Source: Pontiella sulfatireligans
GTDB lineage: Bacteria > Verrucomicrobiota > Kiritimatiellia > Kiritimatiellales > Pontiellaceae
DNA length: 64,000 nucleotides
Reading direction: 5' to 3'
Assembly: GCF_900890705.1 (NCBI RefSeq)
Contig: NZ_CAAHFH010000003.1
Location: 558,001 to 622,000 of the forward strand
The translations under genes and the position numbers were made by a program. Below the pieces are notes generated by a model. It was not told where the DNA came from. It did no database searches and was given only the letters and a program-made list of their open reading frames with translations. Positions 25,165 through 32,831 of the stretch are shown here, piece after piece. Position 1 is the first letter of the stretch; each line of letters begins with the position of its first letter.

Positions 25165-25875
25165 ATGAAATATAAACGTATTGTGCTGAAAATCAGCGGT
25201 GAAGCATTGCAGAACAAAGCGAAGGGATTGAACCATGATCCCGATATTCTCGCCATGGTGGCGGCGCAGTTTAAACAGATGCTCGACATGGGAGCAGAGA
25301 TTGCAGTGGTGGTCGGCGGAGGCAATATTTTCCGAGGCCTCGCCGGAGCCGATAAAGGCACCGACCGCACCACCGGAGACTACATGGGCATGCTGGCCAC
25401 GGTCATCAACGCCATGGCGATCCAAAACGCGCTTGAAAACGAAGGCATCCAAACGCGCGTAATGACCGCGATTGCCATGCCGGCCATTGCCGAACCATTC
25501 ATCCGCCGCAAAGCCGTACGGCATTTGGAAAAAGGCCGCGTCGTCATCTTTGGCGCCGGAACAGGCAACCCCTACTTCACCACCGACAGCGCCGCCGCGC
25601 TGCGCGCCTCCGAAATCGGCGCCGATGTGCTGATGAAGGCCACCAAGGTCGACGGCATCTACACCGCCGACCCGGTCACCGACCCTACCGCGACGCGATT
25701 TGAACAGATTTCCTATCAAAACGCGCTCTCACGCCAGCTCAAGGTCATGGACGCCGCCGCTTTTTCATTGTGCATGGAGAACGACATTCCTATTGTCGTG
25801 TTCGATTTTTTCAAGGAAAACGGAATGGTGGAAGTGCTTGCAGGATCAGACTCCGGCACGCTGGTAACCCATTAA
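25165..25875 (+). CDS. pyrH: UMP kinase
   Basis: A 236-residue amino-acid-kinase-fold enzyme phosphorylating UMP to UDP. Signature stretches are RIVLKISGEAL (residues 5-15), VVVGGGNIFRG, GTGNPYFTTDSAAALRASEI and VDGIYTADP. AAAAGGAATTT lies before the ATG. frr follows after 16 bases, the widespread pyrH-frr pair. The rpsB-tsf genes that often precede it are replaced by a divergent gene. Confidence 0.96.
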   Translation: MKYKRIVLKISGEALQNKAKGLNHDPDILAMVAAQFKQMLDMGAEIAVVVGGGNIFRGLAGADKGTDRTTGDYMGMLATVINAMAIQNALENEGIQTRVMTAIAMPAIAEPFIRRKAVRHLEKGRVVIFGAGTGNPYFTTDSAAALRASEIGADVLMKATKVDGIYTADPVTDPTATRFEQISYQNALSRQLKVMDAAAFSLCMENDIPIVVFDFFKENGMVEVLAGSDSGTLVTH

Positions 25876-25891
25876 TTACAAGGAAAGAAAC

Positions 25892-26449
25892 ATGACTGAC
25901 GACGTACTGCTGGAAACCGAAGACAAGATGGACAAAACCGTGCAGTTCCTACAACAGGAGCTCAGTGGCCTGCGCACCGGCAAAGCCAACCCGGCGCTGG
26001 TGGACACCATCACCGTAGACTATTACGGAACCCCCACACGCCTGCGCGACATCTCCAACATTTCAACCCCCGAACCCCGCCTGATCGTGATCAGCCCCTT
26101 TGATCCTTCTTCGCTGGGCTTGATCGAAAAAGCGATTATCGCCGCCAACATCGGCATCACCCCGATGAACGACGGACGCCTCATCCGCGTGCCGATTCCG
26201 GAGCTTTCCGAAGAACGCCGCAAAGACATGGTTAAAATGGCCGGCCGCACCACCGAAGAGCAGCGCGTCTCCGTGCGCAACATCCGACGCGACTCCAACG
26301 AACAGCTCAAGGCCCTGCAAAAGAACGGCGACATTACCGAAGACGACCGCGACGGCGCGCTGGATCAGGTTCAAAAAACCACCAACGAGCACATCAAGAA
26401 AATGGACGCCATGCTCGCCGCTAAAGAAAAAGATATCATGGAAGTGTAG
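25892..26449 (+). CDS. frr: Ribosome recycling factor
   Basis: A 185-residue factor, the usual length, that splits post-termination ribosomes with EF-G. Conserved segments are LRTGKANPALVDTITVDYYG, ISPFDPSSLGLIEKAI, PELSEERRKDMVKMAG and VRNIRRDSNEQLK. AAGGAAAG lies before the start. Second gene of the pyrH operon. Confidence 0.97.
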   Translation: MTDDVLLETEDKMDKTVQFLQQELSGLRTGKANPALVDTITVDYYGTPTRLRDISNISTPEPRLIVISPFDPSSLGLIEKAIIAANIGITPMNDGRLIRVPIPELSEERRKDMVKMAGRTTEEQRVSVRNIRRDSNEQLKALQKNGDITEDDRDGALDQVQKTTNEHIKKMDAMLAAKEKDIMEV

Positions 26450-26450
26450 C

Positions 26451-26524
26451 AACGGTTATTTTAAAATTGTTACTGGCTAATAGGCATATTATCTGTTAGC
26501 CATTAGCCATGAACAACTAACCGT
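26451..26524. repeat. Palindromic word repeat (GGCTAAT/ATTAGCC)
   Basis: AACGGTTA (26451-26458) and TAACCGT (26518-26524) are inverted ends. Inside, GGCTAAT faces GTTAGCCATTAGCC. It fills the whole frr-coaC gap, so it could form a hairpin in the mRNA. Confidence 0.55.
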
Positions 26525-26536
26525 GCGAGGCACACC

Positions 26537-27091
26537 ATGAAGCCGAAAGTGTTGATAGGGGTTACCGGAGGCATTGCTGCCTACAAGAGTGCAGAGGTCG
26601 TCAGCCAGCTCGTCAAAGCCAATTGCGATGTGCGGGTCATCATGACCGAGGCGGCCACCAAATTCATCGCCCCCCTCACCTTTGCGGCCCTCACGCAGCA
26701 AAAAGTGATCACCTCCATCTTTCCGGACAGCAGCGCGGGCGGCATGGATGTAATCTATCCGCATCTTTACCCCGCCACCGAAGCCGATGCATTCGCCGTG
26801 CTCCCCGCCACCGCCGACGCCATCGCCAAACTGGCCAACGGCTTTGGCGACGACATCATCTGTTGCAGCGCACTCTCGCTGAAACCCAACTGCAAGCGCA
26901 TTTTCTGCCCCGCCATGAATGTACAGATGTGGGAGCAGCCGGTAGTGGCGTCCAACGCCCGCAAACTGCTAAAGCTGGGCTGGCACCAGGTCGGCCCCGA
27001 AAAAGGGAGGCTCGCCTGCGGCACTTCTGGCTACGGACGCATGAGCGCCCCAACCGTTATCGCGCAGATCATTCTCAATTCGGTGTTTTAA
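26537..27091 (+). CDS. coaC: Phosphopantothenoylcysteine decarboxylase (stand-alone)
   Basis: A 184-residue flavoprotein of the CoA pathway, equal to the CoaC half of the usual bifunctional CoaBC. Flavin-site and catalytic motifs are VLIGVTGGIAAYKSAEV (residues 4-20), VRVIMTEAATKFI, VLPATADAIAKLANG, FCPAMNVQMWEQP and GRLACGTSGYGRM with the active-site Cys. It ends where the CoaB half would begin, and the CoaB gene starts 12 bases later. Confidence 0.92.
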   Translation: MKPKVLIGVTGGIAAYKSAEVVSQLVKANCDVRVIMTEAATKFIAPLTFAALTQQKVITSIFPDSSAGGMDVIYPHLYPATEADAFAVLPATADAIAKLANGFGDDIICCSALSLKPNCKRIFCPAMNVQMWEQPVVASNARKLLKLGWHQVGPEKGRLACGTSGYGRMSAPTVIAQIILNSVF

Positions 27092-27103
27092 GCTATATCG
27101 TCG

Positions 27104-27757
27104 ATGAATAAGCGCGTCCTCATCCTTTCCGGACCAACCCACGAATACATCGACCCTGTTCGGTTCATCGGCAATGCCAGCAGCGGCCTGATGGGCAAGG
27201 CCATCGCTCAAGCGGCATTGAACCAAGACTGCCGCATCGATTTTGTTACCGGCCCCGTGGCCGAACAAAACCTTCCAACCCTAGGCGGTTGCGGACAAAT
27301 CGAAAAGGTCGTATCCGCAGAAGAAATGCTGGCTCGTGCGCGCGGCCTTTTCCCTACTGCAGACCTCATCATCTTCGCCGCCGCGGTAGCCGACTATGCC
27401 CCCGTCGAAAAGCTGAATGATAAAATGCCCAAATCCGCCGCCGAGCTGATGCTGCGCCTGCGCCCCACGCCCGACATCGCCAAAACACTCGGCGCAACAA
27501 AACAGGCAAACCAGATCGCCATCGGCTTCGCCCTGCAAACCTCGGACGGCGAAACCAACGCAAAGCGGAAACTCGCCAGCAAAAACCTCGACGGCATCGT
27601 ACTCAACACCCCCGCTTCACTAGGCGCAACGAACGGCACCTTCAGCTTTCTGGCCAATGGCGCATCCCGCTTCGAAGAATGGGGAAACATTGACAAAGCC
27701 ACTTGCGCCAAAAGAATTTTCGAGGCGATCCGCCTCATCGCCGACCGCCCGGCGTAG
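27104..27757 (+). CDS. coaB: Phosphopantothenate--cysteine ligase (stand-alone)
   Basis: A 217-residue Rossmann-like ligase, the CoaB half. Motifs are VLILSGPTHEYIDPVRFIGN, NASSGLMGKAIAQAAL, FVTGPVA, IIFAAAVADYAP and IGFALQTSDGETNAKRKLAS with LDGIVLN. It joins cysteine to 4'-phosphopantothenate. The stop-start separation from coaC shows genuinely separate genes rather than a frameshift, since both ends are at domain boundaries. Confidence 0.9.
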   Translation: MNKRVLILSGPTHEYIDPVRFIGNASSGLMGKAIAQAALNQDCRIDFVTGPVAEQNLPTLGGCGQIEKVVSAEEMLARARGLFPTADLIIFAAAVADYAPVEKLNDKMPKSAAELMLRLRPTPDIAKTLGATKQANQIAIGFALQTSDGETNAKRKLASKNLDGIVLNTPASLGATNGTFSFLANGASRFEEWGNIDKATCAKRIFEAIRLIADRPA

Positions 27758-27890
27758 CTCTGGATTTGCCCTGCCTATTTTTGCGTGTTGCGCACAAAAA
27801 TCATCGCCGGGGCCAATTTAACCGAAATAAGAGTTGCTCCAACAGCAGCAGTCCCGCTAAGAAAGCTCGACGAGAGCAGGAGAACAACAC

Positions 27891-28268
27891 ATGGCCATAG
27901 AACTCCGATTTTCCAATAGGAACTCCCGCGTCGATATTGTCTGCACCGGACTGCTGAGCAGTAAAGAAGCACGCTCAATGCCGGATAAGGCCTTCGCGCC
28001 CGAAACCCTGCCGAAGCTGAAAAAAGTTGTCGTGGACTATCTTTGCGTTGAACACTTTGGACTTGCCCTGCAGGATCTTGAATATATGGCGAAAAAAACC
28101 GTTGTCGCCGCAGAAAAAAGAAAGGGCATCGTGATCGCAATCATAGCAACCCGCCTGCTTGCCATCCGCCTTACTCGAATGTGGCAGGCTTTTGCGCGGA
28201 ATGCCGATGTGGAGATTGAGATTTTCGATTCGTGCGAAAACGCCGAAACCTGGCTGGCCTTGCGCTAG
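27891..28268 (+). CDS. Hypothetical small protein, SpoIIAA/STAS-like in outline
   Basis: A 125-residue soluble protein with alternating strands and helices: RVDIVCTGLLSSKEA, LKKVVVDYLCVEHFGLALQD, IVIAIIATRLLAIRLTRMW and DVEIEIFDSCENAETWLA. The layout and length resemble SpoIIAA/STAS-like proteins, but I cannot confirm the family and no clear motif is present. CGAGAGCAGGAG lies upstream. A bidirectional terminator follows. Confidence 0.6.
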   Translation: MAIELRFSNRNSRVDIVCTGLLSSKEARSMPDKAFAPETLPKLKKVVVDYLCVEHFGLALQDLEYMAKKTVVAAEKRKGIVIAIIATRLLAIRLTRMWQAFARNADVEIEIFDSCENAETWLALR

Positions 28269-28276
28269 CCGTACCA

Positions 28277-28310
28277 AAGAAAAAAGGCGCCCCGCGAGGG
28301 ACGCCTTTTG
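28277..28310. terminator. Bidirectional terminator between a hypothetical gene and pnp
   Basis: AAAAGGCGCCC-CGCGA-GGGACGCCTTTT pairs with a single mismatch. On the minus strand it continues into a T6 run, so it suits pnp; on the plus strand it gives TTTTGCATTTT for the small gene at 27891. Confidence 0.85.
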
Positions 28311-28332
28311 CATTTTCCAATGATTGGAAAAC

Positions 28333-30447
28333 TTATTCCGCAGCAGCGGCATCGTCGTTCATCGCAGCTTTGCGGCTGAGACGTACGCGGCCCTGGTTGT
28401 CGATATCAATGCACTTGACGCGCATGGCATCGCCGGGCTTGCAGATGGCATCAACACTGTCGATGCGCTCGTTGGCCATTTCGGAAATGTGAACCAGACC
28501 TTCTTTGCCCGGCATGCACTCGACGAAAGCACCGAAGTCCTTAACGGCAATAACCTTGCCGTCGTAGATCCGGCCGATTTCGATTTCGGCGGTCAGGGCA
28601 TTGACCTGGCTGATCGCGCTGTCCATTGCATCAGCATCAACGGCGAAGATATTCACGGTGCCGTCTTCCTGAATGTCAATCTGAGCGCCTGAGCTTTCGG
28701 TGATCGCGCGGATGTGCTTTCCACCCGGTCCAATAAGGGCACCGATCTTCTCAGGGTCAATTTTAATTGTAGTGATGCGCGGTGCAGTTGCAGCGAGCTC
28801 AGTACGCGCTTCAGGAAGAACAGCTTCCATCTGGTCGAGAATGTCGCAACGACCCTTTCGGGCAATTTCGAAGGCTTCAGCCACCTGGTCCCAGTTCAGT
28901 CCGTGAACCTTGAGGTCAACCTGGAAGCCGGTGATGCCCTTGCGGGTTCCGACCACCTTGAAGTCCATGTCGCCGCAGTGGTCTTCCACACCGAGGATGT
29001 CGATAACCTGAATCGATGCACCCTTTTCATCCGTGAACAGGCCAACGGAAATACCGGCAACCGGTGCTTTCAGCGGAACACCCGCATCCATCAGTGCCAG
29101 ACAGCCGCCGCAGGCGGAGGCCATGGAAGAGGATCCGTTGGACCCCATCACTTCGGACACAACACGTACGGTGTAGGGGAAATCATCAGGCATAACCGGA
29201 ACAAGCGAACGCTCAGCCAAGTTGCCATGGCCGATTTCGCGGCGGCCGGTCATTCCCAGACGTCCGACTTCACCTACCGAGTAAGGAGGGAAGTTGTAGT
29301 GCAGGATAAAGTTCTTTTCATTAACGCCGCCGGTAACCGCATCGAAACGCTGCGATTCTTTAGTGGTTCCGAGCGTAATCATGCAGATGGTCTGCGTTTC
29401 GCCGCGGCCGAAAATGGCCGAACCGTGTGTGCGGGGGAGTACGCCGACCTGAATATCAAGATCACGAAGCTCCAGCATGCCACGTCCACCGATGCGGGTT
29501 CCGCCTTCGGTAACGTTTTTGCGAACGGTTTCAATTTCCAGTTCGTGGAAAGCGTGGAAGAACTCATCTTCAGTCATTTCTGCGAAGAGTTCCTGCATCT
29601 GCGACTTAAGCTCTTCCTTCAGAGCAGTAACGGCGTTTTGACGCTCAAGCTTGCCACCGATTTTCATCAGTTCTTTGAACTTTTCACCAACCAGTTCGCG
29701 GGCCTTGTCAACCAGCGTGGTGTCTTTGGCTTCCAGTGCATAAACTTTTTCCGGCATGCCGAGGGCCTTGCGGAGTTCCAGCTGGCCGTCGATAATCTTA
29801 ACGACTTCGGCGTGTGCAACTTTCATTCCTTCGATGAATTCCGCTTCCGGAACTTCATGGGCGCTGCCTTCAATCATCATTACCTTGTCGCGGGCGCCGC
29901 AGTAGGTCAGATCAATGTCGCTGGCTGCGAGCTCGTCGTGGTTCGGGTTGACGATCCACTTGCCTTCGTTGCGGACGATGCGGACGGCGCCGATCGGGCC
30001 GTCGAACGGCAGGTCGGTCAGAGTCAGCGCGGCCGAAGCAGCGTTAACGCTAAGCACGTCGGTGTCGAACGTGCCGTCGCAGCTCAGCAGCATGTTGTTG
30101 ATCTGCACTTCACGATGGAAGTTGTCCGGGAACAGGGTCCGGATCGGACGGTCGGTAACACGCATGGTAAGGATTTCCTTCTCAGAAGGACGTGCCTCGC
30201 GCTTGATGTAGCCGCCCGGGAAACGGCCGGCCGCATAAAACTTTTCGCGGTATTCCACCTGCAGGGGAAAGAAGTCGCATCCTTCGCGGGGTTCTTTGGC
30301 TGCGGTGACGGCGGAGAAAACAATGTTTTCACCGATTGCACAGGTCACAGAACCCTGAGCCTGTTTGGCCAGAAGGCCGGTTTCGAGAACCATCGACTTG
30401 CCGCCGACTTCGAATTCTACTTTGGTTGTACCCTTCATAATTAACAT
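28333..30447 (-). CDS. pnp: Polyribonucleotide nucleotidyltransferase (PNPase)
   Basis: About 704 residues, the usual size. Two RNase PH domains (GRFPGGYIKREARPSEKEIL in the first; GRGETQTICMITLGT and GSNGSSSMASACGGCLALMD in the second) flank a helical linker. A KH domain (IGALIGPGGKHIRAI) and an S1 domain (DFGAFVECMPGKEGLVHISE) follow. It degrades RNA 3'-5' using phosphate. The start is either ATG 30447 (AAGGG upstream) or ATG 30438. It lies downstream of rpsO, as in many bacteria; the hairpin between them may be a processing site. Confidence 0.96.
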   Translation of the reverse strand: MLIMKGTTKVEFEVGGKSMVLETGLLAKQAQGSVTCAIGENIVFSAVTAAKEPREGCDFFPLQVEYREKFYAAGRFPGGYIKREARPSEKEILTMRVTDRPIRTLFPDNFHREVQINNMLLSCDGTFDTDVLSVNAASAALTLTDLPFDGPIGAVRIVRNEGKWIVNPNHDELAASDIDLTYCGARDKVMMIEGSAHEVPEAEFIEGMKVAHAEVVKIIDGQLELRKALGMPEKVYALEAKDTTLVDKARELVGEKFKELMKIGGKLERQNAVTALKEELKSQMQELFAEMTEDEFFHAFHELEIETVRKNVTEGGTRIGGRGMLELRDLDIQVGVLPRTHGSAIFGRGETQTICMITLGTTKESQRFDAVTGGVNEKNFILHYNFPPYSVGEVGRLGMTGRREIGHGNLAERSLVPVMPDDFPYTVRVVSEVMGSNGSSSMASACGGCLALMDAGVPLKAPVAGISVGLFTDEKGASIQVIDILGVEDHCGDMDFKVVGTRKGITGFQVDLKVHGLNWDQVAEAFEIARKGRCDILDQMEAVLPEARTELAATAPRITTIKIDPEKIGALIGPGGKHIRAITESSGAQIDIQEDGTVNIFAVDADAMDSAISQVNALTAEIEIGRIYDGKVIAVKDFGAFVECMPGKEGLVHISEMANERIDSVDAICKPGDAMRVKCIDIDNQGRVRLSRKAAMNDDAAAAE

Positions 30448-30560
30448 TGCGCCCTTATCAATTTCTGAAGAGCGCACCTTTCCTTGGTTGTTTTTACTGT
30501 TTTCCGCCGGAATTCCCGGCCGGAACCTTCTTTCGTTCTGCTTCTTTCCAGAAACAACGC

Positions 30561-30584
30561 AAGCCCTTTAGCAATAAAGGGCTT
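30561..30584 (-). promoter_or_regulatory. Hairpin in the rpsO-pnp intergenic region
   Basis: AAGCCCTTT-AGCAAT-AAAGGGCTT is a perfect 9-bp stem with a 6-base loop and no following T run. It lies 38 bases after the rpsO stop. It could be an attenuator or RNA-processing site, as in other rpsO-pnp transcripts, rather than a strong terminator. Confidence 0.65.
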
Positions 30585-30621
30585 ACGAACGAATAAGGAT
30601 TTTGACCATCTGAACAGATGA

Positions 30622-30885
30622 TTATTTCCGCAAGCCGAGTTTTCCAATCAGCTCTTTGTAACGGGCGTCGTCTCTCTTCTGAAGATAGACGAGCAGTTTG
30701 CGACGTTTGTTGACCATCATGATGAGGCCTCGACGCGAACTGTGATCCTTCTTGTGAATTTTGAGATGCTCCGTCAATTCCTTGATGCGCGATGTAAGCA
30801 ACGCGGCCTGGACCTCGACGGAACCGGTGTCTTGCTCGTTGCGCTTATATTCGTTTTTAACTTCAGCTTTGACTGCTTGATCCAC
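30622..30885 (-). CDS. rpsO: 30S ribosomal protein S15
   Basis: An 87-residue S15 with DTGSVEVQAALLTSRIKELT, EHLKIHKKDHSSRRGLIMMV and NKRRKLLVYLQKRD, matching the family along its length. It binds 16S rRNA in the platform. The start is a GTG with AAGGAG 7 bases upstream; no ATG start is available in frame. A well-formed promoter lies at 30933-30961. Confidence 0.97.
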   Translation of the reverse strand: MDQAVKAEVKNEYKRNEQDTGSVEVQAALLTSRIKELTEHLKIHKKDHSSRRGLIMMVNKRRKLLVYLQKRDDARYKELIGKLGLRK

Positions 30886-30932
30886 GTGTGGACTCCTTGT
30901 TTATCTCTGTGTCTTCTAAAAGTAAGAGCGGG

Positions 30933-30961
30933 ACTATACGTAGCCCCCCATCCCATGTAAA
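30933..30961 (-). promoter_or_regulatory. Sigma-70-type promoter of rpsO
   Basis: On the minus strand TTTACA (30961-30956) and TATAGT (30938-30933) are separated by exactly 17 bases. The predicted start is near 30926, about 40 bases before the GTG. It is the clearest housekeeping promoter in the window. Confidence 0.75.
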
Positions 30962-31054
30962 GCATAGTTTCTACAGCTTTTCAGGCTATTCCCTCCAAGC
31001 TGAAACACCTCGGAAACACCCGTTTTCAGGGCAAATTACTATATCCACATTCCA

Positions 31055-32122
31055 TCAGGGCAGGACGAAAACCGAAATCGTATGGATCTCATCTGAAGTA
31101 TTGGATCCATAGGTCAGGTCGATGTTGGCCACATAGACCTTGTTGCCGCGGCGGATGCACTCGGACGGTGCATCCATGGCGCCGCCCTTGCCGTCGCCGG
31201 GTTCGTTCTTGGCGACCACTTTGACCGCGCCGCTCTTCGGGCAAATGCAGGCGATGGCGTTGCCAAGGAAGTCGGCCGTCCAAAGCTTGCCGTACTGATC
31301 GATCTGCAGGCCGTCGACGCTGTCGAGCCCTTCGCCCTTGGAGAAGAGCTTCCAGCTTTCGACGCTGCCGTCTTTGTTGAAGGCGGCCTTCCAGATTTCA
31401 GCATCGCCAAAGTTGCAGACAAACAGTTCGCCGCTCTTTGAATACGCTGCGCCGTTGGCGCCCACCTGGTGCTTTTTGTTCATGGTCTTGAGCGTGGCGA
31501 TCAGATGCGGGTCGCCAAGGCCTTTGACCTGCACCGGACCTTTGGCCAGCTCTTCGATGCTGAAGCGGTAGGTGCCGGAGGTGAGCGGGTAGGTTGTGTC
31601 GATGCTGGTGTCGTTGACCGCAATGAAGCCGCCGAATGCGGTTACGCCGTTGGCCATCTGCAAACCGGTTGCAACCACGTCAACGCCGGCGGCTTTGCCG
31701 TTCTTGATGTTGATGCGCAACAGGCGGGACAGGCCCGGTTTGTCGGTGACGAACGTTTGGTTGTCGGCCACGTAGAGGTTGCCGTCGGAGCCGAAGACGA
31801 TGCCGAGCGGGCTGACCTTGCCGGTTTCCGGATGCGGCGGCAGGTCGGAAAAAACGCTCACCTTGTCGTTCGCATCGATGATGCCGATTTTGGCCGGATA
31901 GGACTGGTCGCCGACATTGTTGATGGAAAGGTAGATGTTTCCATCCTTTCCAACCGTCATGCCGTCGGGGCTGTTCCACTCGTTGGGCAGCACGATGGGC
32001 GCCGCGGGCTTGAGCAGCTCGCCGCCCAGCTTGCAAACACCGCTGCATTCTTTTTTCGGGGTTGTGCATCCGCCGAGCATCGCGACAACGGCCAGCGACG
32101 CCACCACTTGATATATTTTCAT
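31055..32122 (-). CDS. SMP-30/NHL-like beta-propeller lipoprotein
   Basis: A 355-residue exported lipoprotein (signal MKIYQVVASLAVVAMLGGC, lipobox LGGC). The rest is a calcium-lactonase/NHL-type propeller: NSPDGMTVGKDGNIYLSI, PLGIVFGSDGNLYVADNQ, MANGVTAFGGFIAVNDTS, VDGLQIDQYGKLWTADFLGN. SMP-30-like proteins often hydrolyse sugar lactones, but sequence alone does not prove activity. AGGAG precedes the ATG at 32122; a longer in-frame opening would run into the upstream cupin gene. Last gene of the large minus-strand operon, 8 bases after its neighbour. Confidence 0.85.
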   Translation of the reverse strand: MKIYQVVASLAVVAMLGGCTTPKKECSGVCKLGGELLKPAAPIVLPNEWNSPDGMTVGKDGNIYLSINNVGDQSYPAKIGIIDANDKVSVFSDLPPHPETGKVSPLGIVFGSDGNLYVADNQTFVTDKPGLSRLLRINIKNGKAAGVDVVATGLQMANGVTAFGGFIAVNDTSIDTTYPLTSGTYRFSIEELAKGPVQVKGLGDPHLIATLKTMNKKHQVGANGAAYSKSGELFVCNFGDAEIWKAAFNKDGSVESWKLFSKGEGLDSVDGLQIDQYGKLWTADFLGNAIACICPKSGAVKVVAKNEPGDGKGGAMDAPSECIRRGNKVYVANIDLTYGSNTSDEIHTISVFVLP

Positions 32123-32130
32123 TGCTGCTC

Positions 32131-32820
32131 CTATCCTTTGAGGAAAAAGTCGTTGATGGATTTGTCGGAATGGCGTACCGCCGAATCGGTGTGCACATTG
32201 GCGACTTCGGAGATGATTGCGCCTTCGGTTCCGCCAAACTGCCAATGGCGGGTCTTGACTGCCGCGACCGGCACAAAGATGCCCGGAGTTGCTGGAACGA
32301 CATGCTTGGTGGTCACCTTGCCGCCCATATGGCACGGGGGAACCACGATTTGCGGATAGTCGGCCAGGTTTTCGTCGCCGATGCCGACGACATAGCTTTT
32401 GCCGTAGCGGATGAGCCAGCCTTCGCGCTTGGCTGGATTGCCTTCGCCGTCGAGGTGCCAGTGCTCCGGCAGCATCTGGCCGGGCAGCAGGAAGAGATCC
32501 ATCAGCATGTAGCGGTCTTCTTCGTGGTTCATGAACATATAGGCCGCGAGTCCCAGCTCGGTGAATTTTCCGGTGTTGTAGTCGCTCACCCAAAGATTCT
32601 TGCGGAAGTCCGGGAAAATGGGATAGCCATGGAATTCGCATAGCTTAATGATGGCGTCCTTGCCTTTCTCCACATCGAACTTGCCGTCAGCGGTGTAGAA
32701 CTCCTCGTTCTTGAACTTTAGCTTCTTCCCGAACAACCCGGCTTCGGCTTTCACGGCCGTTCCCAGCGCGGCGACTCCTGCGCCAACCGCCACTGCCTGC
32801 ATTGCGCTTCTTCTCTTCAT
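32131..32820 (-). CDS. Exported cupin protein (sugar-isomerase-like)
   Basis: A 229-residue protein starting MKRRSAMQAVAVGAGVAALG, a short twin-Arg-type signal. The body is a cupin resembling D-lyxose/mannose-type sugar isomerases: LFLLPGQMLPEHWHLDGEGN supplies His ligands for a metal, followed by KREGWLIRYGKSYVVGIGDE and a His near TKHVVPATPG. An extracytoplasmic cupin in a sulfatase operon suggests binding or isomerising a released sugar. That is inference; the family match is moderate. Confidence 0.7.
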   Translation of the reverse strand: MKRRSAMQAVAVGAGVAALGTAVKAEAGLFGKKLKFKNEEFYTADGKFDVEKGKDAIIKLCEFHGYPIFPDFRKNLWVSDYNTGKFTELGLAAYMFMNHEEDRYMLMDLFLLPGQMLPEHWHLDGEGNPAKREGWLIRYGKSYVVGIGDENLADYPQIVVPPCHMGGKVTTKHVVPATPGIFVPVAAVKTRHWQFGGTEGAIISEVANVHTDSAVRHSDKSINDFFLKG

Positions 32821-32831
32821 TCCTGTCTCCT

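Noticed and set aside
28714..30444. Long open frame antisense to pnp
   Set aside because: No protein-family features, and PNPase on the other strand is unmistakable.
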